Shown one piece after another: positions 32,483 to 41,311 of a DNA stretch of 42,903 nucleotides (position 1 is the first letter of the stretch; each line of letters opens with the position of its first letter). The stretch comes from Porphyromonadaceae bacterium UBA7180 (GTDB taxonomy: Bacteria > Bacteroidota > Bacteroidia > Bacteroidales > Muribaculaceae). The stretch covers positions 1 to 42,903 of the forward strand of contig DKVK01000024.1 of assembly GCA_002491165.1 (NCBI GenBank), in the 5' to 3' direction. Below the pieces are notes generated by a model. The model saw only the letters and a program-made list of their open reading frames with translations, ran no database searches and was not told the origin of the DNA. A program made the translations under genes and the position numbers.

Positions 32483-33687
32483 GCATCCTGAAAGGCAAAC
32501 ACATCATCCTGGGCATCACCGGCGGCATCGCGGCTTACAAATCGGTGTACTTGCTGCGGCTTCTTGTCAAGGCCGGAGCCGAAGTGCAGGTGGTCATCAC
32601 CCCGTCGGGGCGCGAGTTCATAACCCCGGTAACCCTCTCTTCGCTGAGCGGACGGCCGGTGATTTCGGAGTTCTTCACCGCCAACACAGGGCAGTGGAAC
32701 AGCCACGTGGACCTCGGACTGTGGGCCGACGCTATGGTCATAGCTCCGGCAACGGCCTCCACCATCGGCAAGATGGCGGGCGGCATTGCCGACAACATGC
32801 TGGTCACCACTTACCTCTCGGCCAAGGAGCAGGTGTTCGTCGCTCCGGCTATGGATCTCGACATGTGGGCGCACCCCTCTACGCAGCGCAACGTGGCCAC
32901 GCTGCGTGCCGACGGCGTTGAGATAGTGGAGCCGGGCAGCGGCGAGCTGGCCTCGCACCTCTGCGGCAAGGGACGCATGGCCGAGCCGGAGCAGATTGTG
33001 GAAGCGCTGGAGCAGTGGTTCCTGCGCCACGACACCACTTTGCCGCTGAAGGGCAAAAGAATCTTAATAACGGCGGGCCCTACATACGAAAACATCGACC
33101 CTGTACGTTTTATAGGGAACCATTCGAGCGGAAAAATGGGCTATGCCCTTGCGGCGGCGTGCCGGGAGCAGGGTGCCGAAGTGGTGCTTGTCAGCGGTCC
33201 CGTTTCGTTGCCGGCGCCTGCCGGGGTTGAGCGTGTAAGCGTAACCTCCGCCTGCGAGATGCTTGAAGCCTCGCGACGTGCGTTCGACACGTGCCATGCC
33301 GCCATCTTCTGCGCCGCCGTGGCCGATTATGCGCCGGCCGTCGTCGCGGAGTCGAAAATCAAGCGCGAAGGGGCTGAGATTATGTGTATCGAGCTCAAAC
33401 GAAACCCCGACATAGCCGCCAGCTTATCCAGGGAGAAAGGGAAAAGGCTCACTATAGGCTTTGCCCTCGAGACCGACAACGGCGCCGACAACGCACGCCG
33501 TAAACTCGAGGCCAAGAACCTCGACTGGGTGGTGCTCAACCGTCTTGGCGACCCCGGGGCCGGCTTCGGCGTGGACACCAACAGCGTGACACTTTTCAGC
33601 CGCGGCGGAGAGGAACTTTCTTTCCCCGTGAAGAGCAAGCAGGAGGTGGCACGCGACATCGTGGCCACAGTCTTCTCCCTGCGCTGA
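32479..33687 (+). CDS. coaBC: bifunctional phosphopantothenoylcysteine decarboxylase / phosphopantothenate--cysteine ligase
   Basis: A 402-residue CoA-biosynthesis enzyme. The N-terminal flavin-dependent CoaC domain (about 1-180) has GITGGIAAYK, the catalytic His in SHVDLGLWADA, and the reactive Cys in SHLCGKGRM. The CoaB domain (about 190-402) has ITAGPTYENIDPVRFI and NHSSGKMGYALA. In the motif that reads PxMNxxM in E. coli, this protein has APAMDLDMW; I believe Asp is usual in Bacteroidetes. I start at 32479, overlapping the exonuclease stop; the frame is open further upstream but does not match the family. Confidence 0.96.
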   Translation: MSILKGKHIILGITGGIAAYKSVYLLRLLVKAGAEVQVVITPSGREFITPVTLSSLSGRPVISEFFTANTGQWNSHVDLGLWADAMVIAPATASTIGKMAGGIADNMLVTTYLSAKEQVFVAPAMDLDMWAHPSTQRNVATLRADGVEIVEPGSGELASHLCGKGRMAEPEQIVEALEQWFLRHDTTLPLKGKRILITAGPTYENIDPVRFIGNHSSGKMGYALAAACREQGAEVVLVSGPVSLPAPAGVERVSVTSACEMLEASRRAFDTCHAAIFCAAVADYAPAVVAESKIKREGAEIMCIELKRNPDIAASLSREKGKRLTIGFALETDNGADNARRKLEAKNLDWVVLNRLGDPGAGFGVDTNSVTLFSRGGEELSFPVKSKQEVARDIVATVFSLR

Positions 33688-33735
33688 GGCACCCGTCCGT
33701 TCCGCCCGGTAAATTTAGGATAGAAGAAAAGAAAG

Positions 33736-34656
33736 ATGAGAGGAATAAACAGAATAGCCGCCCTTGCGTGCGTGGCGTTGGCTGCCCTCGGCGGCACGGC
33801 CGCGGCGCAGGAGCTCAATTGTCAGGTAGAGGTGAACTCGCAGAGCATCCAGGGCACCAACAAGTCGGTGTTCGAGACCTTGCAGACCGCCATCTCCGAA
33901 TACTTCAACGACCGCAAATGGACCAACGCCCAGTTCGCTCCCAACGAGAAGATTGACTGCCGTTTCTTCCTCACCGTCAAGGAGTATGACAACGACCGCA
34001 TAAAGGGCGACCTCCAGGTGCAGCTCTCGCGTCCCGTCTACAACAGCACCTACACCACCACGCTCTTCAACTTCAAGGACACGAAGGTGGAGTTCGACTA
34101 CCGTGAAGGCAACCCGTTGGTTTTCAACGAGAATGCCATGGAAGATAACCTCACGGCCATACTGAACTTCTACGCCTACCTGTTCCTGGCGCTCGACTTC
34201 GACTCCTTCTCGCCCAACGGCGGCCAGCCTTACTTCGACCGTGCTGCTACGGTGGTGCAGATGGCGCAGTCGGGCGGCGAAGTGGGGTGGCGTGCCTTCG
34301 AGGACACCAAGAACCGCAGCGCGGTGCTATCCTCCTACACCGACCCTAACGCTGTGGGGATGCGCACCCTCCTCTACCAATACCACCGCCGCGGCCTCGA
34401 CGAGATGGTGACTTCCCCCGACAAGGGACGTGCCGCCATAACCGAGTCGCTCAAAGAGGTGGAGAAGCTATACAAGGCAGCTCCGATGTCAGTCGGGCTC
34501 TCCATCTTCCGCGACAGCAAGCTCGACGAACTGGTGAACGTCTACTCCAAGGCCCCGCAGACCGAGCGCGAGGAAGTCTACAACCTCTTGCAGCCCATCT
34601 ATCCCACCGACCGCGAACGCCTCGACAAGATTAAGAATCCCGAAGAAACACGCTGA
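33736..34656 (+). CDS. DUF4835 family exported protein (PorD-like)
   Basis: A 306-residue protein with a cleavable signal peptide (to about AAAQ-E, residue 25). QELNCQVEVNSQSIQGTNK and the middle FYAYLFLALDFDSFSPNGG match the Bacteroidetes DUF4835 family. Database names for that family link it to the type IX secretion system (PorD); I could not verify this from sequence. It lies between coaBC and recN, its usual place in Bacteroidales. Periplasmic or outer-membrane associated by inference. Confidence 0.8.
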   Translation: MRGINRIAALACVALAALGGTAAAQELNCQVEVNSQSIQGTNKSVFETLQTAISEYFNDRKWTNAQFAPNEKIDCRFFLTVKEYDNDRIKGDLQVQLSRPVYNSTYTTTLFNFKDTKVEFDYREGNPLVFNENAMEDNLTAILNFYAYLFLALDFDSFSPNGGQPYFDRAATVVQMAQSGGEVGWRAFEDTKNRSAVLSSYTDPNAVGMRTLLYQYHRRGLDEMVTSPDKGRAAITESLKEVEKLYKAAPMSVGLSIFRDSKLDELVNVYSKAPQTEREEVYNLLQPIYPTDRERLDKIKNPEETR

Positions 34657-34668
34657 CAACTACGCGCC

Positions 34669-36354
34669 ATGCTGAAACGCCTTACAATTAAAAACTACGC
34701 CCTCATCCGCGAGGTGGAGATAGAGTTCGGCCCGGGGCTTACCATCATTACCGGCAGTACCGGCGCCGGCAAGTCGGTGATGCTCGGGGCGTTGCATCTG
34801 CTCACCGGCAGCCGGGTGGACTCGCGCGCCATTCATCCCGACGGACCGAAAGCCACCGTCGAGGCCTCTTTCACACCGTCGGAGAGGTTGCGCCCCATTT
34901 TCGAGGCCAACGAGCTCGACTGGGACGACGAGGAGGTGATAGTGCGCCGCGAGATTTCTCCCTCGGGCCGTTCGCGTGCGTTCATCAACGACACGCCGGT
35001 GAACCTCAAGACCTTGGGGGAAGCCACCGCCAACCTCATAGACATACACTCGCAGAACGCCAACACGATGCTCAACGACCCGCGGCGGCAGCTCGAAATC
35101 ATCGACGCCGTGGCCGACAACATCGAAGTGCTGGCCCGTTACCGCGGGCAATACCACAAATTCGTGGCCGTGCGGTCGCGTCTGCGCAAGTTGCAGGAAC
35201 GTCTCTCGCAGGACCGCGAGAACGAAAACTACCTCCGGTTCCAGCTCTCCCAGCTCGACAACCTCAAGCCGCGTCCCGGCGAACTCGCAGCCCTCGAAAA
35301 GGAGACGGAAGTGCTCAACGATGCCGAAGACATACGCATGCTCCTTGGCGAAGCGACATCCGGCCTCGACGGCGGGGAAGGCTCCGTGCTATCGCAGCTC
35401 GCCGATATTCGCCACACACTCTCGCGCATCAACTTCTCCCTCTTCGAGAACCGCGACGGAGACGGCACGCCCGGCATTACGCAGCGCCTCGAACAGGCTT
35501 ATGTGGAGCTCAAAGACATCAACGCCTCGCTCGAGGATATGCTCGACACGGTGGACGCCGACCCCGAGCGGTTGCTGAAGGCAGAGACGCGCCTCATGGA
35601 GCTTTACGACGCCCTGAAACGCTTCAACTGCCGGTCGGAGGCCGACCTCGTGGCACTCCACAAGCAGCTCCGCGAACGCGAAAAAGGACTATCGGGAACC
35701 GACGGGGACATCGAAGAGCTTGAAAAGGAGATGCGCGACGAGGCACACACTCTGAAGAAAATAGCCGACGAGCTGAGCGAGACACGCGCCGTGGCGGCCG
35801 AGAAATTCGCCGCCATGCTCTGCCGCAAAGCTCGCCCCCTGGCCATGCCCCACCTCAAGTTCTCGGCCATGCTCACCAAGGGGAAACTCACCGTCGACGG
35901 CCAGGACAACGTCTCGTTCCTCTGTTCCTTCAACAAGAACCAGGAGCTGATGCCGGTAGCCGGCGTCGCCTCCGGCGGCGAGACGTCGCGTCTCATGCTC
36001 GGCATAAAAGCCATCATCGCCGACCACGTGCACCTGCCCTCGGTAATCTTCGACGAGGTGGATACCGGCGTCTCCGGCGACGTGGCCGACCGCATGGGAC
36101 GCACCATGGCCGACATGTCGCGCAACATACAGGTGGTGGCCATCACCCACCTGCCGCAGATTGCCGCCATGGGTCGCGACCATTACCTCGTATATAAGAG
36201 CGACGAGGCCGACCGCACCGTCTCGCGGGTACGCCGCCTGGCTCCCGAGGAACGGGTGGCCGAGCTGGCAAGGATGCTCTCCGGTTCAAAGGTGGAAGAC
36301 GCCGCCGTACTCAACGCCCGCTCCCTGCTCGAGAAAAACGTCACCCAAGCCTGA
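34669..36354 (+). CDS. recN: DNA repair ATPase RecN
   Basis: A 561-residue SMC-like protein for double-strand-break repair. The Walker A loop is GSTGAGKS (29-36; GETGAGKS in most relatives). Two coiled-coil arms occupy about 150-390, and the ABC signature ASGGETSRLMLGIK with Walker B VIFDEVDTGVSGDVADRMG and the later AITHLPQIAAMG make up the C-terminal lobe. Separated from the DUF4835 gene by 12 bp and from rlmB by 24 bp. Confidence 0.96.
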   Translation: MLKRLTIKNYALIREVEIEFGPGLTIITGSTGAGKSVMLGALHLLTGSRVDSRAIHPDGPKATVEASFTPSERLRPIFEANELDWDDEEVIVRREISPSGRSRAFINDTPVNLKTLGEATANLIDIHSQNANTMLNDPRRQLEIIDAVADNIEVLARYRGQYHKFVAVRSRLRKLQERLSQDRENENYLRFQLSQLDNLKPRPGELAALEKETEVLNDAEDIRMLLGEATSGLDGGEGSVLSQLADIRHTLSRINFSLFENRDGDGTPGITQRLEQAYVELKDINASLEDMLDTVDADPERLLKAETRLMELYDALKRFNCRSEADLVALHKQLREREKGLSGTDGDIEELEKEMRDEAHTLKKIADELSETRAVAAEKFAAMLCRKARPLAMPHLKFSAMLTKGKLTVDGQDNVSFLCSFNKNQELMPVAGVASGGETSRLMLGIKAIIADHVHLPSVIFDEVDTGVSGDVADRMGRTMADMSRNIQVVAITHLPQIAAMGRDHYLVYKSDEADRTVSRVRRLAPEERVAELARMLSGSKVEDAAVLNARSLLEKNVTQA

Positions 36355-36378
36355 CAACATATAACCTAATGACAGACA

Positions 36379-37137
36379 ATGGATAAAAGCCAGTATATAT
36401 TCGGAATACGCGCCGTCATCGAAGCCATAGAGGCCGGCCGCGACATCGACAAGGTGCTCGTGCGCAAGGACCTCGGAGGCGACCTCGGGCGCGAACTGAC
36501 CGCCAGAATCAAGGAATACGGCATTGTGAGCCAGAAGGTGCCCGTGGAGAAGCTCAACCGCATCACCATGAAGAACCACCAGGGCGTCATAGCTCTGCTC
36601 TCGCCCGTTACCTACTACCGTCTCGAAACCCTCGTCCCTGAGCTTTACGATCGCGGCGCCGTGCCTTTCATCGTGGTGCTCGACGGCATTACGGACACCC
36701 GCAACTTCGGCGCCATAGCACGCACATGCGAATGCGCCGGAGTCGATGCCGTGGTGATAGGGGAGAGGGGCAGCGTCTCCGTTACCGCCGATGCCGTCAA
36801 GACTTCGGCCGGAGCGCTCCTCCACATACCGGTGTGCCGCGAACGCAGCATAGCCGACGCCGTACGCTTCCTCCGGGAAAGCGGCATACACGTCGTCGGA
36901 GCCAGCGAAAAGACCGACACCTTATATACCGAGCAGGACATGACCGTCCCCACCGCCGTGGTGATGGGAGCAGAAGACGTCGGGCTCAGCGACGAAGTAA
37001 TACGCGCCTGCGACTCGCTCGCCGCCATCCCCGTCATAGGACACATAGAGTCGCTCAACGTCTCGGTGGCGGCCGCCGTGATGGTATACGAAGGGGTGCG
37101 CCAGCGCCTTGCCGCCGGTTTCGCCGCCGGAAAGTAA
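36379..37137 (+). CDS. rlmB: 23S rRNA (guanosine-2'-O-)-methyltransferase RlmB
   Basis: A 252-residue SpoU-class methyltransferase with an N-terminal L30e-like substrate-binding domain (about 1-75) and a knotted catalytic domain. SpoU motifs are LDGITDTRNFGAIARTCEC, VVMGAEDVGLS and IPVIGHIESLNVSVAAAV. RlmB methylates G2251 of 23S rRNA in E. coli; paralogues with other targets exist, so the exact position is inferred. Confidence 0.92.
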   Translation: MDKSQYIFGIRAVIEAIEAGRDIDKVLVRKDLGGDLGRELTARIKEYGIVSQKVPVEKLNRITMKNHQGVIALLSPVTYYRLETLVPELYDRGAVPFIVVLDGITDTRNFGAIARTCECAGVDAVVIGERGSVSVTADAVKTSAGALLHIPVCRERSIADAVRFLRESGIHVVGASEKTDTLYTEQDMTVPTAVVMGAEDVGLSDEVIRACDSLAAIPVIGHIESLNVSVAAAVMVYEGVRQRLAAGFAAGK

Positions 37138-37159
37138 TTCTTTGACCACCGAAAAATTT

Positions 37160-37190
37160 TTGTGGATTCCGGAAAATATTTATACCTTTG
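37160..37190 (+). promoter_or_regulatory. promoter of nusB
   Basis: TTG (37160-37162) and TACCTTTG (37183-37190) are 20 bp apart, starting a transcript near 37197, about 65 bases before the nusB ATG. Confidence 0.7.
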
Positions 37191-37261
37191 TATCCGGATA
37201 TTTGCGGCGTTGCGGTTTCTCCGCAACTCGCTGCTTGTAATATGCACGAACATAAAGAGTT

Positions 37262-38677
37262 ATGATAAATCGTATCTTGATAAGAATCAAAGTGGTGCAG
37301 ATGCTGTACTCCTATCTGTTGGTAGAAAAAGACTTCTCGCTGGAGTCGCAGCCGTCGGCGCCCACCAAGGAGAAGCGCTTCGCCTATTCGTTGTATCTCG
37401 ACCTTCTGACGCTAATGGTGCAACTTTCCGACACCGTGGAGCGCCGTGGCCAGGGAACTCCGCTTGCCGAGTCGCGTTTCATCAAGGGAGTTAAGAACGA
37501 CGACCGTATGCGCTCGCTGCTGGCGCGCTACCGCGCCGAAGGATTCCCCTTCGCTTCGGTGGCCTCCTCGCTGGCCGAGAAAATAAAGACGTCCGCCATC
37601 TTCAAGGACTACTGCACGCGCGGCCGTGACATCCCGAATGCCGATGCCACCGTCTGGAAAAACATCTTTGATCTCATCATTGTCCCCGACGCAGCCCTCG
37701 ACACCGAGATTCGGCGCCGTGAAAACTATACAATGCACGGCGTGGAACGCGCCCGAGAGCTGATGCAGACCACCTTCACCGACTACTTCTCCTCGCGCGG
37801 CGACAGCGTGAGCATCCAGAACGCACTGCGCCAGAGCCTCGACGCCGCACGCGAGCTATACTTCCGACTGCTGTGGCTCCCCGTGGAGCTCACCGAACTG
37901 CGCGAACGGCAGCTCGACGACGCACGCCACAAATACCTCCCCTCCGCCGAAGACCTCAACCCCAGTCTGCGCTTCGTGGAAAACCAGCTCGTGGCCGCCA
38001 TCCGCGAGAACCCCGAAGTGGCCGAGTTTACCGAGAAACAGAAAATCTCGTGGCGACAGGAAAGCCCGTATATGCTCCAGACGCTCCTGAAGACCATAAT
38101 GGAGACCGACACCTACCGCGACTATATGGCGGCTCCGGTTTCCGACTTCGCCACCGACTGCGAGTTCTGGCGCAACATCTACCGCCAGGTAATCTTCACC
38201 AACGAGACCTTCCTGGCCGAGCTGGAGGACAAGTCGGTGTTCTGGAACGATGACCTCGACATCATCGGCACCTTCGTGCTCAAGACCCTCAAGCGCTTCG
38301 ACGAGGCGCAGCTACACGGCACGCAGGGCACAGGCAGCCCGATACTTCCCAAGTTCAAGGACGAGGAGGACGCCCGCTTCGGACGCGAACTCATGGGATA
38401 CGTGCTGGCCGAGAAGGAGTCTTACCGCGAGCTAATAGACGAGTTCATCGACAAGCGTGTGTGGGATACCGAGCGCATCGCACTGATGGACATGGTGATA
38501 CTCTACACCGCCATGGCCGAGCTGCTCCACTTCGAGAAGATTCCGGCGCAGGTCACCGTCAACGAATACATAGAGATGGCGCGTGCCTATTCGGCGCCGA
38601 AGAGCGCACAGTTCGTCCACGGAATCCTCGGTGTAATCATAAACCGCCTCAACGAAGAGGGGCGCATCCGCAAGTAA
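37262..38677 (+). CDS. nusB: NusB antitermination factor, enlarged by an internal duplication
   Basis: A 471-residue NusB. The start MINRILIRIKVVQMLYSYLL and the last 100 residues (RIALMDMVILYTAMAELLHF, VTVNEYIEMARAYSAPKS) are canonical for Bacteroidetes NusB, which binds boxA RNA with S10. E. coli NusB has about 140 residues and the Bacteroides form about 310. Here residues 41-176 and 196-348 look like two copies of the middle domain. Matching pairs are LYLDLLTLMVQL/LYFRLLWLPVEL, SRFIKG/LRFVEN, SAIFKDY/TDTYRDY, VWKNIFDLII/FWRNIYRQVI. The second copy matches the normal Bacteroides domain better. No frame damage. Cited gene identity is firm; the duplication is from visual alignment. Confidence 0.9.
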   Translation: MINRILIRIKVVQMLYSYLLVEKDFSLESQPSAPTKEKRFAYSLYLDLLTLMVQLSDTVERRGQGTPLAESRFIKGVKNDDRMRSLLARYRAEGFPFASVASSLAEKIKTSAIFKDYCTRGRDIPNADATVWKNIFDLIIVPDAALDTEIRRRENYTMHGVERARELMQTTFTDYFSSRGDSVSIQNALRQSLDAARELYFRLLWLPVELTELRERQLDDARHKYLPSAEDLNPSLRFVENQLVAAIRENPEVAEFTEKQKISWRQESPYMLQTLLKTIMETDTYRDYMAAPVSDFATDCEFWRNIYRQVIFTNETFLAELEDKSVFWNDDLDIIGTFVLKTLKRFDEAQLHGTQGTGSPILPKFKDEEDARFGRELMGYVLAEKESYRELIDEFIDKRVWDTERIALMDMVILYTAMAELLHFEKIPAQVTVNEYIEMARAYSAPKSAQFVHGILGVIINRLNEEGRIRK

Positions 38678-38914
38678 CGCGCTCCAAATCGCCGCGAATA
38701 AGGAGCGTAGGCCTCCCGGTCTGCGCACAAAAGCGCAAAAGTCAAAACAGGCCCGATAACCGTCTGCGCGCCTCCCTTTCCTCGGGAAAAAGTTTTCGGG
38801 CTTCCCGGGCTTCCTTTCTCGAGATTAATCCCGATTATTCATGATTAATCCTGATTAATCGGGAAAACCTCAACAACAAGTATATTTTAACAACAAAACA
38901 GACATAAACCAACT
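38678..38914. other. repeat-rich spacer between nusB and yajC
   Basis: It contains one AATAAGGAGCGTAGGCCTCC element (38697-38725) and three copies of the palindrome GATTAATC (38823-38830, 38843-38850, 38853-38860). CCCGATTATTC and GATTAATCGGG can pair with one mismatch. No promoter of the TAnnTTTG type was seen for yajC. Confidence 0.55.
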
Positions 38915-39250
38915 ATGACACTCAACACAATCCTCCTCCAGGCCGCCCAAGGCAGCGGCAGCGGCATGATGACCCTTCTCATGTTTCTCGCCATAGTCGT
39001 GATTTTCTACTTCTTCATGATACGCCCGCAGTCCAAGCAGCGTAAGGAGATGCAGAAGAAACGCGACGCAATGAAGGCTGGCGACAAGGTTGTGACCGCC
39101 GGAGGCATCCACGGCCGCGTGCGCGAAATCAGCGAAAACACCCTCATCATGGAAATCGACAAGGGTGTGGAAATCCGCGTGAACCGCGACAGCGTATATC
39201 CCTACGAGGAGCCGGTGAAGAAAGGCGAGAAAAAAGCCGAAAAGAAATAA
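38915..39250 (+). CDS. yajC: Sec translocon accessory subunit YajC
   Basis: A 111-residue protein with one membrane helix (about 20-38, LLMFLAIVVIFYFFMIRPQ), followed by the family signature RPQSKQRKEMQ and GDKVVTAGGIHGRV. YajC associates with SecDF at the Sec translocon. The tail is lysine-rich. It lies 32 bp ahead of the YbbR gene. Confidence 0.95.
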   Translation: MTLNTILLQAAQGSGSGMMTLLMFLAIVVIFYFFMIRPQSKQRKEMQKKRDAMKAGDKVVTAGGIHGRVREISENTLIMEIDKGVEIRVNRDSVYPYEEPVKKGEKKAEKK

Positions 39251-39282
39251 CACCCTCCCGCGGGGGCTGAAGGCGCTACGTT

Positions 39283-40263
39283 ATGGCTATCAGGGCAAAG
39301 CTCGGCAGCATTAGGACGCGGTGGCAGAAACTGCGCTCGTCGCGCGGCTTCCGCAACGTCTTGCTCTACCTTGTCTTCGTGGCCATCGCCGGCAGCTTCT
39401 GGCTCATTATGTCGCTCAACGACAACAGCCAGAAGACCTTCGCCGTGCAACTCCGCCTCTACAATGTCCCCGACTCCATCACCTTCATCGAAGACCTCCC
39501 CACGCGCCTGCATGTCACCGTCCGCGACCGCGGCACCTCGCTGCTGCGCAACGGAATATTGCGGCGCCCCACCCTCGAAATCAACTTCCGAGAATATGCC
39601 GACCGCGGCGTGTTCCGCTACTCGGCGGCCGACCTATACAGCACACTGCGACACACCTTCGGCGCTTCCGCGCAGGTAACCTCGGTCTCTATAGACTCTC
39701 TGCATTGCACCTACACGTCGCTCCCGGGACGCCGTGTCCCCCTGCGTGTGCTCTGCGACGTCACCGCCGCGCCCGGACACGTCATCGCCTCACGGCCCAC
39801 ATGCTCCGTGCGTCAGGTCACCATCTACTCCAACATGGAGTGGGCGGACACCATCACCGCCGTCACAACCGACCGCCTCGTGAAGCGCGGAATGAAGGAC
39901 AGCGGCAAGTTCGCCGTTCGCGTGCATCCCGTCCCCGGGGTGAAGATAGTCCCCGCCAAGGTGGATGTCACCGTGCATGTGGAGCCGCTGGTCAAGAAGA
40001 AATCCACCGTCCCGGTGAACGTCTCCAACGTCCCCGCCGGCGAGAGTCTGCTCATCTTCCCCGCCAATGTCGAGGTGACATACTTCGTCCCCATGGACCG
40101 TTTCAACGACAAGGACGTGGACATCACCGTGGAGGCCGACTACAACGACTTGGCCACTCGCCGCGGACGCCGTTTGCCCATACGCGTGACCCGCTCAGGA
40201 CGCAATTTCGTCAACGCCACCCTGCTCACCGACTCGGTGGAATATACCATCGTAAGGCAATGA
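39283..40263 (+). CDS. YbbR-like domain protein
   Basis: A 326-residue protein with an N-terminal membrane helix (about 25-44, VLLYLVFVAIAGSFWLIMSL) and an extracytoplasmic part made of YbbR-type beta domains (VNVSNVPAGESLLIFPANVEV and similar). In Firmicutes the YbbR protein CdaR controls diadenylate cyclase; no cyclase gene is in this window, so that role is not supported here. The stop overlaps the coaE start by 4 bp, a pairing conserved in Bacteroidales. Confidence 0.85.
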   Translation: MAIRAKLGSIRTRWQKLRSSRGFRNVLLYLVFVAIAGSFWLIMSLNDNSQKTFAVQLRLYNVPDSITFIEDLPTRLHVTVRDRGTSLLRNGILRRPTLEINFREYADRGVFRYSAADLYSTLRHTFGASAQVTSVSIDSLHCTYTSLPGRRVPLRVLCDVTAAPGHVIASRPTCSVRQVTIYSNMEWADTITAVTTDRLVKRGMKDSGKFAVRVHPVPGVKIVPAKVDVTVHVEPLVKKKSTVPVNVSNVPAGESLLIFPANVEVTYFVPMDRFNDKDVDITVEADYNDLATRRGRRLPIRVTRSGRNFVNATLLTDSVEYTIVRQ

Positions 40264-40865
40264 GCGGAAGTGAAGAGAAGCGAATAATCCCGGTGCTGAT
40301 AACCGGTGGCATAGGGTCGGGCAAGAGCGTGGTGAGCCGCGTGCTCCGGCTACGCGGCTACGAAGTGTATGACTGCGACTACGAGGCGCGCCTGCTCATG
40401 AACAGCGACGCAGCGCTGCTGCAAAGCCTGCGGCAACGTTGGGGCGACGAGGCCGTCATCAATGGCGAAACCAACCGCCCTTTCGTGGCGAGCCGTGTCT
40501 TCGGTAACCGGGAGGAACTCCGGTGGCTCAATTCGCGGGTTCACGGTGCCGTGAAGCGCGACATATCCGAACGTCTGCGCCGCAACCCCTGTATGATGGT
40601 AGAGTGCGCAATCCCTGAATCCTCCGGAATAACTGAAATGTCTCGGCGCGTATGGCTCGTGGACGCTCCCGAAGAGTTGCGTCTCCGCCGCGCCATGAAG
40701 CGCAGCCGCTGTTCCGCCGCCGAGGTACAGAGTCGCATGGCCGCACAGCAAAGCGAATACGCCACTCTCCCCCCCGAGCGCCTTGCCCTCATCACCAACG
40801 TAGACGAAACCGCGTTACTTCCCCAAATCGACAAATTATTAAATCAGATAGAACAACAATGTTAA
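40260..40865 (+). CDS. coaE: dephospho-CoA kinase
   Basis: A 201-residue P-loop kinase that phosphorylates dephospho-CoA, the last step of CoA synthesis. The Walker A loop is ITGGIGSGKSVVS, and the substrate region shows YDCDYEARLLM and the conserved VECAIPESSG. I start at 40260 (ATGA overlap with the YbbR gene). Its stop overlaps the start of the DUF5606 gene. With coaBC, two CoA pathway enzymes lie in this window, 7 kb apart. Confidence 0.94.
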   Translation: MSGSEEKRIIPVLITGGIGSGKSVVSRVLRLRGYEVYDCDYEARLLMNSDAALLQSLRQRWGDEAVINGETNRPFVASRVFGNREELRWLNSRVHGAVKRDISERLRRNPCMMVECAIPESSGITEMSRRVWLVDAPEELRLRRAMKRSRCSAAEVQSRMAAQQSEYATLPPERLALITNVDETALLPQIDKLLNQIEQQC

Positions 40866-41305
40866 GAGAAATCCTGTCAATAACGGGCCGCCCCGGCCTC
40901 TTCAAAATAGTATCCTCCACGTCCAAAATGCTCATCGTGGAAGACGTCAAGACCAAGAAACGCACCCCGGCACACCAGCGCGAGCGCATCATCTCGCTCG
41001 GCGACGTGGCAATGTACACCGAAGGCGAAGACCTCCCGCTCGACGAAATCCTCGACCGCCTCTATGCCAACATGGACGGCAAACCCGTAGACATCAAAGC
41101 CCTCGAAAAAGAGAAAGACGGCCTGCGCGACAAGTTCGCCGAGTTCGTGCCCGATTACGACCGCGAGCGCGTCCACACCTCCGACATCCGCAAGCTCTTC
41201 CAGTGGTACAACATCCTCGTTGAAGCCGGATTCACCAAGTTCAAAGAGGAGGAGCCCAAAGAGGAAGAGAACGCCGCTGCCGACGAAACACCGGCCGAGG
41301 CCTGA
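40859..41305 (+). CDS. DUF5606 family protein
   Basis: A 148-residue cytoplasmic protein found across Bacteroidetes. MLREILSITGRPGLFKIVSS is the typical start of the family, followed by a small beta-barrel-like region (to about 60) and a helical part with VHTSDIRKLFQWYNILVEAG. The tail is Glu/Ala-rich and likely disordered. It overlaps coaE by 7 bp; I reject longer in-frame starts inside coaE. Function unknown. Confidence 0.85.
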   Translation: MLREILSITGRPGLFKIVSSTSKMLIVEDVKTKKRTPAHQRERIISLGDVAMYTEGEDLPLDEILDRLYANMDGKPVDIKALEKEKDGLRDKFAEFVPDYDRERVHTSDIRKLFQWYNILVEAGFTKFKEEEPKEEENAAADETPAEA

Positions 41306-41311
41306 CGCTCC

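Noticed and set aside
39321..40865. A long frame that runs through the YbbR gene and ends as coaE
   Set aside because: Only the part from 40260 matches CoaE; the first part is the other-frame reading of the YbbR gene and is Arg/His/Pro-rich.
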